From Phoronis australis (lineage: Eukaryota > Phoronida > Phoronidae): a stretch of DNA of 62,000 bases. Each line of letters opens with the position of its first letter. The first letter of the stretch is position 1. The notes under the pieces were generated by a model. That model saw nothing but the letters and a program-made list of their open reading frames with translations. It did no database searches and was not told where the DNA came from. Location: positions 14,041 through 76,040 of the forward strand of contig NMRA01000389.1 of the NCBI GenBank assembly GCA_002633005.1, in the 5' to 3' direction. The position numbers and the translations under genes are program-made. Positions 11,001 to 22,900 of the stretch are shown here, in pieces.

Positions 11001-12100
11001 ATTTTGCATAGTTTACTATGAGATGTTGATTAATTTCACAAATAATTCAAAAAAGTAAACTTATATTCTCTAACAAAACTTATAAAAAATCACCAGCTTG
11101 GAAAGCTGCTTCCCATGACGTACTTGGTGGGGTAAAGTCAGTGGCGTTCTTCAAATTGTCGGAATAAGAAATTTTAGTGTGAAATGTCGGGTCACCAGCG
11201 ATACCTGTTTGAGCCGAAGCAACACAAAGTGATACCCAATCGTTGTCATCATCAGACAAAAATTTGCCACTGCAACCAGTCCACATCAACAATGTACACT
11301 GGTGTGACTGTGGGCAGTGTGAACTCTAGCCAGCCAATACTCAGCTCTGTAAACTTGAAGGATTGGTTAGTTACCGACTATAGCTGTATGAAGACAATCA
11401 TACCTCTGTGTGTTGAGTCCCGTAAGACCCCGACATTTCACACAGTCCATGACTACCCGGGTAGTTATGCTCGTCACCTTGTCGTGAAACTTACATGAAC
11501 ATGTAGAGCTAATGAGTAACGGACCGGCGGGTGACATGCATGCAAAGTCTGGTAGTCGACTGACACTCACACTGTTCCTTGTAGCCGTTTAAGTGGAAAA
11601 CAATCAAATAAACATCATTTTCTCAACATGGACGACAATAACATGACGATGACAGATACAATCGTGAGAGAGACGACGACAGTGATGACGAGAGCAGACG
11701 TAACGATGATTAATAACGATGACGTTAATAATTGACGAAATCGAAGTTGACTGATGAAAAAGGAACAGCGCATGCTGTAGCAAACCAATCGCTGATAGAT
11801 GGTGCTAGATAAAGTAAGTTCCCTGAAATGGCTGCCGATTTCACGATGCGCGTGGCTAAAGTGGACCGAGTTAGGAATGGCGTAGTTATAGACTTGATAG
11901 CCAGATGTCAGAGGAATACAACGATACCAAAATCATTCATTTAGACCTACATTTAGTGGATTTATTTGGAATAAGTTAGGCCCATTATATCCGACTAGTG
12001 CCGATAATCCTAGTCTTTTGTTCTTTTATTTTTATCCGTCTAACGATTCTAATCAGGCGGAAGTGATGAAAAAGTCACGAATAAGCGTTACGCCTGTTAT
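8036..12100. other. Non-coding stretch, probable RhoGDI 5'UTR intron
   Basis: AT-rich DNA with only short unsupported ORFs. A poly-G run lies near 9724-9740, and a simple GACGATGAC-like stretch near 11630-11720. The minus-strand frame at about 11286-11080, ending 'SWEAAFQAGDFL', is open but unrecognised. No RNA gene was seen. Confidence 0.5.
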
Positions 12101-12950
12101 CTGGTTGTACACAGTGGAAATAACCGGTCCACAATGACTTCCGGACACTTTAGACGGCTAACTTACACAGGATTGAAAATGGATGTGAGATTTCGAAGCC
12201 GATGCGAGACACAAGTTCAGCCGCGGGACAGATAGACACTCCGAGTCTCTCGACAAAAACCGTATGGTCGATCAAGAAAGGTTTGCGTCTAAAATTGACG
12301 TATAGATGTTGCCTGGGATGAAGAAAAGCAACAAACGAAATTACTTCCAAACGTGAACAAACTTAAACACTTAATCTTACCGAGTTACGAACCTTTCGAT
12401 GATGTCCTTTGCAGCGGCTCAAATCACGGAAGTAAACGATTGAGGCGTGGTGAGGTCAGAGCCTCTTTCGGAGACCGTGCCAGTCCGGTCATCTCCGGCA
12501 AGATGTTGTTTCGAAACCGCACACAAGAGAGCGCCTCGATCCTTGGTCAGTTTGCAGTATAGGTAGCGCTGTGTCAGAGGGTAGGTCAGAAGCGGTAGTG
12601 TGTGAAGCCAATCAGGTAATAATTTATTTGAAACACTCGAGCCGTCTTAGACGCAACGTCAAGGTTACTTGATCTTTCGTTAGGAAGTTCTAATTTATAC
12701 GGTTACCCTCTTCTTGTCTTCCGGCAAAGTTTTAGGTCTTCGTAAGTGACTCACGGAGGTAATTATTACTGCTTCAATCCAGGGTTACAAAGCTGTATAG
12801 TCCGATTACCTCTCGTCGTCAGTCTCCAAAGGTCGTCCGCCATCTTGTTTCGCGTGCAGCGCTGCCACGCGGGACTTAGCGTTCCAATTTGGAACGCTCG
12901 TCTGCACGTTAGGTACTAACCTCTCGGGAGAAACACGCGTGGAAGAACTG
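12100..12950 (-). promoter_or_regulatory. CpG-rich candidate promoter and 5'UTR exons (minus strand)
   Basis: This block is much richer in CG than its surroundings. Near 12838 lies CCGCCATCTTG, a match to the YY1 site that sits just after the start of many housekeeping genes with AAGATGGCGG on the sense strand, here the minus strand. On the minus strand, donor-like sites follow: GAGAG|GTAATC (about 12809), CTCG|GTAAGAT (about 12378) and CTGT|GTAAGT (about 12168). The RhoGDI ATG exon has an acceptor and needs an upstream non-coding exon, so this is the best candidate in the window. Inference only. Confidence 0.4.
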
Positions 12951-13307
12951 CGACTAAAATTAATGCATTTACCGACTGTTTTTTTGAGACCACTTAAAAA
13001 CTTGTTGATTTTACTAATGCACTTTTTTGTTCATTTTCAGAAGATATTTTCGAAATTAAATTTTCTTCAGACGGAACAAAAAGCAACCCAGGGATTGTTT
13101 ATGCAATGTATCTATTTGTCCCAGGCACTAACCGACATCTGTTAGGCCAAAGGAAAAACGCAGCAGACNCACTCGAAGGGAATTTGAAGAGATCGAATGA
13201 AAGAAAGTATTCTAAGAGTTGTCCGATGCTAGTTTCGTGGAGTTCCATGCACATTTGAGTAGAAAATTCCGAGCAAACAGATTTCGAGTGTCCAACCTTT
13301 ATGTTTT

Positions 13308-13405
13308 CTTATATATATATATATATTATTGAGTGACGTCATTTGCGATAAACCCAAGCGCCTGTGCTTGGTACAAAGCTGTATATAAATATATAGCTTT
13401 GCACC
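13308..13405. repeat. (TA)n run and AT-rich hairpin
   Basis: A TA dinucleotide run lies at 13308-13327. At 13374-13404 CAAAGCTGTATATA is followed by TATATAGCTTTG, a near-perfect stem of about 14 bp. No gene function is implied. Confidence 0.6.
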
Positions 13406-14359
13406 GATGTGGGTAAAAAAGTGGTAAGATAAAATCTGTCACAAAATTAGTGTCATTAAAAACTACAGTCTTCCTTGAGTAAACAAAATTATTTAACAGT
13501 GTTGGAAAAAATGGCGTTCTACCGTTATTCTGCTGCTAAAGTTGTGGAGCGATCTTTAGCGGCGGCTTTCGCCTAGTTTTGGCACCGTGAAATATTGCGT
13601 CACCCATTGGCCAGTTTCTTGTTTCGCCGATTCTTCAATCAACTGCTGTTCTTTCACGAGCTTGCGTAAACGTCACAACAAATTATTGGAACTGGTTTCA
13701 CTTCATTATAATTTTTTAGAATTTCGATACTGAAAAACCAAATTTCAGAAAAATTTTGCCTCTCCGAAGTTGTCGCGAAAATTTAGGAAATGGCGCGTGC
13801 GCGTGACAGTGACACGAGTGTATTGTTTTCAAAACGACGACATACTTTTCATTGTTAGAAAAGGCGGAGAGTTACGCAAGAAAATGAGGTTTATTGCATT
13901 GTTTTTCACTTAAACGGCTGTAACGGGCAAGGTGAGTATCGGTTGACTCCCGGATTTTGCATGCACCCCGCCCGGTCTTTAGCTTTACATTTTGATACAA
14001 GTTTCACGGCGCGGTGATGAGCAGAACTACCCTGGCTGCGTGCAATTTCGGGGTCTACGGAAGAAATACACACAGTGGTACCTAGCTGTATTTTGACGAC
14101 AGTCTTCATACAGCAATTGGCTGGCTAGACATAGTGTACCTAATTATCGGAGGACCCTAAATATCGGACAGACCCTAAATATCGGACATTACATAAAATC
14201 TTACTTGAGGCATAATCTCAGTAATAAATGACACCAATTTTTGTTCCGCTGTAATACATTCAATGTCGGGCACCGTCTTGTTTTTTACAGCGTTGCCTCG
14301 TTTTGATTTCACTGAGAGAGGGTGCAATTTAGACCTCCAAGTCGGCCTAAAATGGACGA

Positions 14360-14560
14360 TCACTTAAATTAGTTTGATAACGGGAGTATTTGTTGAGTTG
14401 GAAGGAATTAAATACATTGATGATCTCCTAAGGTGTCCATCTATGTGCAAAAGGTATTTATAACAACGTGACTTTGATGTTTTAGTCAGTGCGAGGCATG
14501 ATTCGCCATTCTCCGCCTTTTGTAACAAAGAAAAGTCTCTCGTAGTATTGAAAACTGTAC
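14360..14560 (-). repeat. Dispersed foldback-family copy (half element)
   Basis: Reverse-complement match to 38030-38190 and to each arm of the foldback at 60894-61228. Shared words are 'gttggaaggaattaaa', 'ctcctaaggtgt', 'aaggtatttataac' and 'gtgactttgatg'. Apparent protein conservation (SKSRCYKYLL) between copies just reflects this DNA identity. Confidence 0.7.
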
Positions 14561-14818
14561 GCTCATGATACACGCCATTTCGTATTTTTTTTGCGACATC
14601 TCTCAGGAGATGATGGCTGCTTTACACCAGCAAAGTTTGTTCTGAACTTCGGTTTGCTGGTATTAAAATACTAAAAACCTATAACGAAATGAAACTGGTT
14701 CCAATATTTTGTTGTGGCATGTACCGTACCACATGGAAGAAGAACGGTACATTGTTTTTGATAATTGTTCTAAATTTCTCCAAACATTTTTCTCAGCACG
14801 TGGAAACTAAAAATGTTG

Positions 14819-15632
14819 AGGGCTGTTCCAGCAAAATCTGTATGGGAGGGGAGAAGGCACTTTTATTTCGTACCCACCGCCCATATTTTTCATTTATTTC
14901 TCCAACCCATGACCCATAAGTTTTTAATTATTTTTATTAGGTTAAAATATAAAATCCAACACTTGCAAACAAATTGCCTCCAGGAGGACCTGTTAAGAAC
15001 TTAGATGATTAACAGACAAGAACTAGTTGTCTTGTCCAATATTAAGTAGCCTGTGAGCAATACTTGTGGCAGCCACCAGGTGTCTCTGTTCACCATGTGT
15101 CTATAATTTCAACGAACATTTTTTCAATTATAAGGATCTATGAATCTCAAACTGTCTCCACGAACTCTTTTATACTTCTATGTCAAGTGCATATTGGAAC
15201 TTGTTTATCTTACTCCTCATACTTTTTATTTAAAAATCATCAATTGAATTTTCTTATATGTGTTAACACCAGTTTAGCGTTGCATAACATTTCAATTCAA
15301 TAGGACTGCAGACAAACAGTTGGCTCAAATCAGGTTGCCCATGACTTGATTAATGGCTTAGTGAACATATTGCACTCTGTTCACTGGTAATATGGACTTT
15401 TTTGTATTGGGATAAGTTAGGATATATGCCAATTGCATTTTTTTGAGTTTTGACGGCTGAAGTAACCAACCTGTCAACATTAACAGGTCAAAAAATACCA
15501 CCCATTTTTAGTGCATCACTTCTTACAGGAATGACCACCCATAATTTGATTTTTTTTCTGGAGACCACCACCCATGAATTTTTATTTCTTCTGCCGTCTG
15601 CCCCCCCACACGGATTTTACTGGAACAGCCCT
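14819..15632. mobile_element. AGGGCTGTTCCAG MITE, diverged copy
   Basis: The left end AGGGCTGTTCCAGCAAAATC and the inverse right end 'gattttactggaacagccct' bound a region. Its outer parts (about 14819-14960 and 15470-15632) match the copies at 15927 and 56685. The middle part does not match them and may be an insertion or an older variant. Confidence 0.6.
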
Positions 15633-15926
15633 GATTAAGAACAATAGAAGCTCACCGTTTATCTAGATTTTAACCAAGTTTGTTTGTTCAGCTTGTCACA
15701 CAGCCAAAGCAGACTCCAACCAATGACCACCGATTCTAAATGCCTTCACAGCTGGATCTAGCGATCACAAACCCGAAGCTACTTCATACATCTCCGTCAC
15801 CTATACTTGCTCAAATTGATGCCGTCATCTTCATGGTCATCACTTTTGTCAGACAAGTTCCACTGTCCAATTTGGAAGTGCCCTAAGTTCCTCATAAAAA
15901 TCTGACTTGCTTTCCATTTCTGGCTA

Positions 15927-16497
15927 AGGGCTGTTCCAGTAAAATCTGTATGGGAGGGGGGGAGGCACCTTTTTTTCGCACCCACCACCCATATTTTTCA
16001 TTTATTTCTTCAGCCTACCACCCGTAATTTTTTATAAGTTTGAAATGCAACCACCCGTAATTGTTTTTGTTCTTGTGGTTGACTGCACAGGCGCTTGAGT
16101 TTATCTGTTCCTCCATCACCACTAACGTCATTCATTACTAAGAAAACATTATGTTTCCTATATATGGTTATTAGCCATCGAGAAATTCGAGCACCTGTGG
16201 TTAAATGGTGTTATGGGCATGCCGATGAGGAGATCGGAGGGAGTGAAAAAGTCGGAGCTTTTTGCAAGTTGCATTTTTGTTTCTGTTTTTGATTCTGTGC
16301 GGATTGTTTATAAAATTTACTAAAATTACCCACCATCAAACATTTATGGCCCAATGAAACAACAATGACCTGTAAATTTTTATTTTTTTGAAGTACGACC
16401 ACCAGCCATTTTGAATTTAAATCAAACACAACCACCCATAAATTTTTATTTCAGTTGCCTTCCCCCCCTCCCACACAGATTTTGCTGGAACAGCCCT
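15927..16497. mobile_element. AGGGCTGTTCCAG MITE, 571 bp
   Basis: Terminal inverted repeats of about 35 bp begin AGGGCTGTTCCAGTAAAATC, then a G-run, and close with 'ttttgctggaacagccct'. It is nearly identical along its length to 56685-57254. The interior repeats the motif 'accaccca' near both ends. It has no coding capacity: ORFs shared by the copies reflect recent common origin. Confidence 0.85.
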
Positions 16498-16911
16498 GAT
16501 CAGAAACTGATAAACACTGGTTATGTCAGAACATGGTCGATTGGGAGAACTGAGACTTTGATCGCACGAAAGGTGATTTGGCTGTTACAAGTCTGTCAGG
16601 AATTGCAAACGGTCAAGTTGAGATGAATAACGAAAGTGTATACTAATTCAGACATCAACTACTAAAATAAATATATTAAGAATATACATAAAAATGGTAT
16701 GCACGTGTGTTGAGGATAGCCTTCAGCCACTAAGTGGAACATAGATGCATGCAACTACATGGAAAATACTTAATAAGTGAAAAATTTAAAAAATAAGTTT
16801 TGGATGTAGGCATATAAGCCAAATTATGTTTATATGTGGTAAATATTTTACTGAATGTATTCAACACTACTGTGGACATTTTGTGTGCTTTCAGTTGGAG
16901 ACCACTTCAGA

Positions 16912-19900
16912 ATGAAGCAACTGTGTCACCTGAGGAAAACACTACAGTCGTCACTGTTTATTAGCTCAGTGACATCTTACCGTGGTCTGGTTTCAACTGC
17001 GCCTCACGTTTGCATTATTGGGAGTGGACCTGCTGGCTTTTATACTGCCCAACAACTTTTGAAGGTATTTGTTGTAGTAATAAAAAAATGTTGACATAAA
17101 TTTTGAACGATTTACACAATTTTCATTTTGCCATGCTTATAGTGTGAGGATTTTCCCCTCATCGTTTATACACCTACGTATATTCTAATAGTTTGTACGT
17201 TCTTAGAAATCTTCAAATAATTGGCATAGTTGATGTCTTCTAAAGCAATAATTCATAAGATTTGTTCCCATTAATAAGTAAAAGTCAAACATTCACTACT
17301 ACTTTACTGATAATATACTTAGCTGGTCAGATGTCATCTGATGACCTAATGACTGGGAATGATGGACAGCCTACTTAATGTGTGAAATATTCCAGAGTCA
17401 CCCGACTGCAATAGTGGATGTGTACGAGAAGCTTCCAGTCCCCTTTGGACTGGTGAGATATGGGGTTGCACCCGACCACCAAGAAGTGAAGGTTCGTCAA
17501 GTGTGCTACCTTGTCAATTATGTTGCAAGGGAAATGAAAATGGTCTTCACAGATATGCATAGAACTCATTCAAAAACTTTAATAGTCATTTATTCAATAC
17601 TATTTGTCTATAAGAAAATCTGCAGGTAATGTATACAATTCATTCAATGAATAAAAGTGTTTTTACTTTGGAGAACCCTTTCGATTTAATTTCAGAGTCT
17701 TCTTGGTTCAAACACGTGAACTTTAACAAGCTCTGAGGTGCCATAATAGTCAGAATTTGTCTGTCACACCTCTTGAGAAAGAGCAATGCTCAAAGGTTTG
17801 AGGTCTTAATTACAATTGTATTTCGCATTTTATGCACTTTTATTCAGTTTTATTGTCTGGAACAGCTTCTAACAGTGCTATTCTTTTTATCAACCTAAGC
17901 ACTATATGTGTTTTGTACATTCTGTTTTTGAAATTTTTTATCAGTTTTCTTTGTCTGTGCTTTACTTTACCAGCTCATTTCATTGTCAGCAAGTCAGTTT
18001 GTGTTTTTTGTCATATCATTGTCATCCATAAAGTACATATGCATGTCATGTGTCGAGTCTCTCCTACGTTATAATTACATAATTTCAGAACGTGATTAAT
18101 ACCTTCAGACAAACTGCTCAGAATGAACGGTTTTCATTTATTGGCAATGTGACTGTGGGCAGGGATGTTAGTGTGAAGGAACTAAGAGAGGCGTACTCTG
18201 CTGTTGTGCTGGTAAGTCGTGTTTACCTTAGTTATCTAATAGTTCTACTTATATTTTATTTTGTTGAAAATTCATGAAAAATGCTTTTCAAGCTTTATTT
18301 CATATCTGCTCGATTAGGTCATATTTTCTACATACTTTACATTGATTGTACAACCATTGCTAGGGTAAAGTCTTACTCATTCAATATGGCTGACAATTGA
18401 AGCATTATATTTTGTCATTTTTTTGTAAAATGTAGGTAGAACGAAGTAATTGTGATATGATGTTTAAAGATCTATATTTTAGCCATCATCAGACAATGAG
18501 TCTGAGAAATTGAGAGCCTTCGTAGCAATATTTAGTCTTTGGGAATAAAAAAGATCAATTTTGGCAATTATTTTTGTCCGAAATTGGTCAGAGATTTTGC
18601 CATATGTAAGTTGTTGATTATCAGGTCTAAACCGTTTTTTTAAAGATAGATTATTATTTTGGTATCATAGTGTTTTCATAGTGATGTTACCAAGAGATGC
18701 AAGTGTTGTATTTGCATAATTGTTGAAGTCGGGGATATAACTTCTCATCATTCAGACATATTTTTGCTTCTAACTTATGTAACTTGAATCAGAAACAAGA
18801 AGGTAGTTAAACATTTTTGTAATTGACTTTTATATGTTTTTCAGTGTTACGGTGCTGAAGATGACAGGCAGCTGAATATTCCTGGAGAGGTCAGTTGGTG
18901 ACATACAGTGTATATGCTCAACTTCTGATTTCTGATCAGTACCAGTCATTGTTCATGGAGTGTTGGAAGCCTACCAATTTATGACACATTTCAGACTTCA
19001 GATTGCTTGCCACTCAAGAATTCATTACCTTTACTTGTTAGGCTGATTACCACTGTCTCTGCTCCATGTCTAGTCTATGGGAGGGTAGTTCTGAAAAGAA
19101 CCAATGCCATCATGCCTTGTTTTGTTTTGAGTGTGCTCACTCACTGGCAGGTGTAACAGTTGGCATAAGGCTTGTTAGTTGATGTGGTTTTTGCCGACTA
19201 GGTCAAAGCGGGCATTAAAACTAGTTTGTCCAGTTTGTCGGTTTATAGGTTCATGGTTAATTTAGCTGTTATTCTGGAAATTAATATGAATTAGTTTATT
19301 GCATTTTTTGTCTTGTCAGTACTTTTTGTGATTACACAGTAAACAGCTTCACAATCAAGTTTAACGATGCCTTTGACATTTGTATGTTACTTAAAGCTTA
19401 AATGAAGCCTAGTTACATCATTTGAGTTGCATTCTGTTCTTTACCAGAGCTACACGTATGTGCTGTCAATTCCGATTGTTCATCTGATGTGTTGATACCT
19501 TATTTTTAAATTTTAAGAACTTGCAAGGCGTGATGTCTGCTAGGAAGTTTGTTGGTTGGTATAATGGATTACCAGAGTTCAAAAATGTGAGTATGGTGGC
19601 TGTGTTGCTCGTTATGATTTTCATGTAATTTTTTAGTTCACCATAATGTTTCTTGTGTTGTTTCAAATGTATCTACTTCATGACATGTCTATTACAGTCA
19701 TTGGCTGGTCTATGGTTGTGAGCATGAGGGGCATTCCAATTCAAGTTTTGATATTTTGAGCAGCAGGAAATGCTTTTGGTATGGAAACTATCGAGAGGAT
19801 TTGAAAACCTGAAACCATTCAATATCTTAATGTTGAGATTTCTAATTTGTTGCAACATACAGATGTGCAGACAGTAGCTTGCAGTGAACTAAAGCAACTG

Positions 19901-22900
19901 TGGTTAGAACAGCTGTATGCTCTGCCTGAATTTCGCTCGCATCCTCTACACTTAGTACAAACTGAGAAGATATTTCTCTCTAATAAAACATATGGAATAA
20001 TTCAAATCAATCTTATTAACAGGCTTAAGCTGCTGTCAAGTGCAACAGTATTTTCACAAAAAGTACTTTTTATGTCTGCTTCCATGTCTACCTTTAGTTC
20101 ATGAACGTTTGATCATTTAACAGTGAGACTTCTATCTGTGATGTTTCAATGACCTTATGATTTCTTTGGTATTCCCACAGCTTAATCCAGATTTAAGTTG
20201 TGACTCTGCAGTTGTTCTGGGTCATGGAAATGTTGCCATAGATGTTGCCCGGATACTCCTGACCCCTGTGGAGATTTTAAAGGTTAGTGGTTTTAAAGAC
20301 ATTATTTATTATTCAGGGCTTGGAATTTTCCGCGGAAACGCGGATTTCCACTTTTTTCAAATGTGCTTTCCGCTTTTTTTATAATATTTCCGCGTAAAAA
20401 AATCGGATTTGATATAAAATTTCCGTGGCAAATTCCTTTCTTACCGCGGCGTTGCAGACAACGTTCACCTCGAAAAGCGGAAGTTGCTCTTTATGTTTCG
20501 GAGGAACGTAAATTGTCAACATTGTCGGGGCATCTGGGACAGCGTGGTGGGATTTTCAATGGTGTCTCGTGTTATTGTTATGCGCGGCGACAAATACTAC
20601 CGCTCTGCAGCCAAAAATGTGTGGGTCGGGAGTGGACGGGCGAGCTAAAAGGACGCAGACGCATGCTACTGATGGTGGTAACGTTTTTTTTTAGTCCTCC
20701 CGATTTTTGTCTGGGAAAGGTTCACATTGACCATTTCAAGGCTGGTTATCGGGCATGATTTGGGCCATAAAAGTTTCAAAGTTTCCGCGTTTTTTGTCAT
20801 TGGTCATTCCAAGCCCTGNCTAGCAGTCTTTAGATATTAAAGTTCGCAATTCTTTTTTACTTCACTTGGGAATGATTGCAATTAAAAATCTTCAGAAATG
20901 CTCAAAAGATAGGGTGAATGGAATTTGGTGAGCCTGCCTAAGTAATAGCCTCATGTTGGCTGTATTCCCACAGAGTACAGACATCAGTCAGCATGCGTTG
21001 ACTGCGTTGGCATCCAGTAATATCAAACGGGTGTATCTCGTAGGCAGACGCGGTCCAGTACAGGCAGCCTTTACTATTAAAGAGTTCAGAGAGCTTACTA
21101 AATTGAAGCAATGTTCAACGCACCTTCAAAACGGTGATTTCCAGGATATAGAAAGTTACCTAAAAGGTAGGTAGGTAGTTTTTGAAGACTAAGTCTTTTC
21201 CTGGTGTCCATTTTACTTAGAATTTTTTAATTACAACCTATTTTGTTTCTAAGTTTAGTTTAGATCTGGCAACTACTAATTAAGATTTCCTGAATTAATG
21301 GCATACGTAAATTTGTTGTAAGACCAAAACTTACAACTTTTTTCTTTAGTGGAACACTGACTTAGTCTGAAGTTTTAGTACTCATTAAAAAGCTAATATA
21401 ACTGTGACTTTTTTGTGAAGCAATTGACATATTTTCCGACTTCATGTGGACAACGTATCATTCATTTCATTAGTCAATTTGAAAGTTTCTCTTCGCCCTG
21501 TGTGTAGCTGAGATGCAACAAAGATTGTCTTTTTGTTTCTTGAATGTGTAATATTGTATAAAATTGCATATTGATTATAAGTCTACAAATGATAATCCCA
21601 CTTTAGCCAATACATCATCTCAAACAGAGATGAAAATCTATCGAAATATTTTTCTCAGATTCTGTGAAACAGATACGAATCAGTAGAATGGGCAAAATAC
21701 ATGTTCAGTGTGCTAGTACTAACCAAATCAAATTCCGTCAGGTACTTACAGCATAGTCATTGATCTTACCAGGTTATATTTTGCTTCTTTTCACCTCTTT
21801 GTAGCAAAGACGAATCAAGTTGTATGCCATCTTATGCTCATAGATTTTGATGTAATAACGTTATATTATAATTAGTAATGACAATTTGACCTGAATGCTA
21901 ACCAATGAGCCAAGTGAATGCCTTAGTTCACGAGTTCACTACTAGGTGAAAAATGCAAATGGCGGAGTGATAAGTAGTAAAACGTAAAATCTTCAAGTGA
22001 TTAAGTTCTTTTGAAGGGCTTGTTTTCTACGCAGCTATATTGGCCATATCATTTCTGCAGACAGAGCTCTTCACACAATCGCAATTTCGACGTGTGCGGA
22101 TTAATATTTTATGTGCATTGGAGTGTAATATACAAGACACTAACTTCTACACTTTCAATGTATGGACTTCCAATTCCATCCCTGTTTAGATTCAGGTTGG
22201 TTTACTGACTAATCCCTCTTCTTACAGACCTTAAGGCAAGTTTACTTCATTGCTACAGACTTAGCACAATAAATGGATGGTCAATCTCCACAATGCTGAT
22301 CTCTGAAATGTGAAAAGCATAAAAAAGTGCAATTGTATTGCACTCCGTTGCTGGTCTTTAACCTGATGTTTTATTGCTCCAAATCAGTGTCTTATTGCTC
22401 AACTCATGCATAACATAGTCATGATGGTTTGCTTACTGTTTTATCTTTCCATAGAATTACCTCGACCAAGGAAAAGGTTAACAGAGTTGATGTTGAAGAC
22501 TGCACATAATGAAAACATGATGCCTGAAAATACGAAACAGCTGCATTTTATTTTTAAACGCAGTCCTCTCGAACTGTTAACAAGGGATGGGATTGCAGTT
22601 AGTGGAGTTAAATTCTCTGTCAATGAACTAGAGGTAGGTTGTACAGCAATGTTATTTACAAGTACCTACTGAAAATATGCTACTTCTAGCGACCAGTCAA
22701 ATTGATTACTGAAAGAAAGCATTATTGCGAAGATTATACTTTCAACAAGCATACCATTTCTGTTTATAATGCCAGTATCGGCATCATCTCTGTCGGGTAT
22801 CAGGTGTCCATCCCCCAGTGTCTGCAGCTGTATCTCCTAAACCTCTTGCAGGACATTGACATTAGACGGCTGTCATTGATTATCAGATGGATTAAACTAC

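Noticed and set aside
11080-11498. Open frames on both strands (SWEAAFQAGDFL minus; MSGHQRYLFEP plus)
   Set aside because: No family recognised and no paired splice sites that extend them. The minus frame's first codon is TTG. Kept only as a note in the non-coding stretch.
16095-16435. ORFs conserved between 16.1-16.4 kb and 56.85-57.2 kb
   Set aside because: Both regions are copies of one MITE, so shared ORFs reflect recent DNA identity, not selection on protein. Both strands are equally 'conserved'.
19847-20104. Plus-strand ORF between FDXR exons 5 and 6
   Set aside because: Exons 5 and 6 join in frame and match the FDXR family without it. No splice sites flank it.
20363-20758. 131-codon ORF in an FDXR intron
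   Set aside because: It lies entirely within a MITE. The copies at 42023 and 46895 do not keep the frame.
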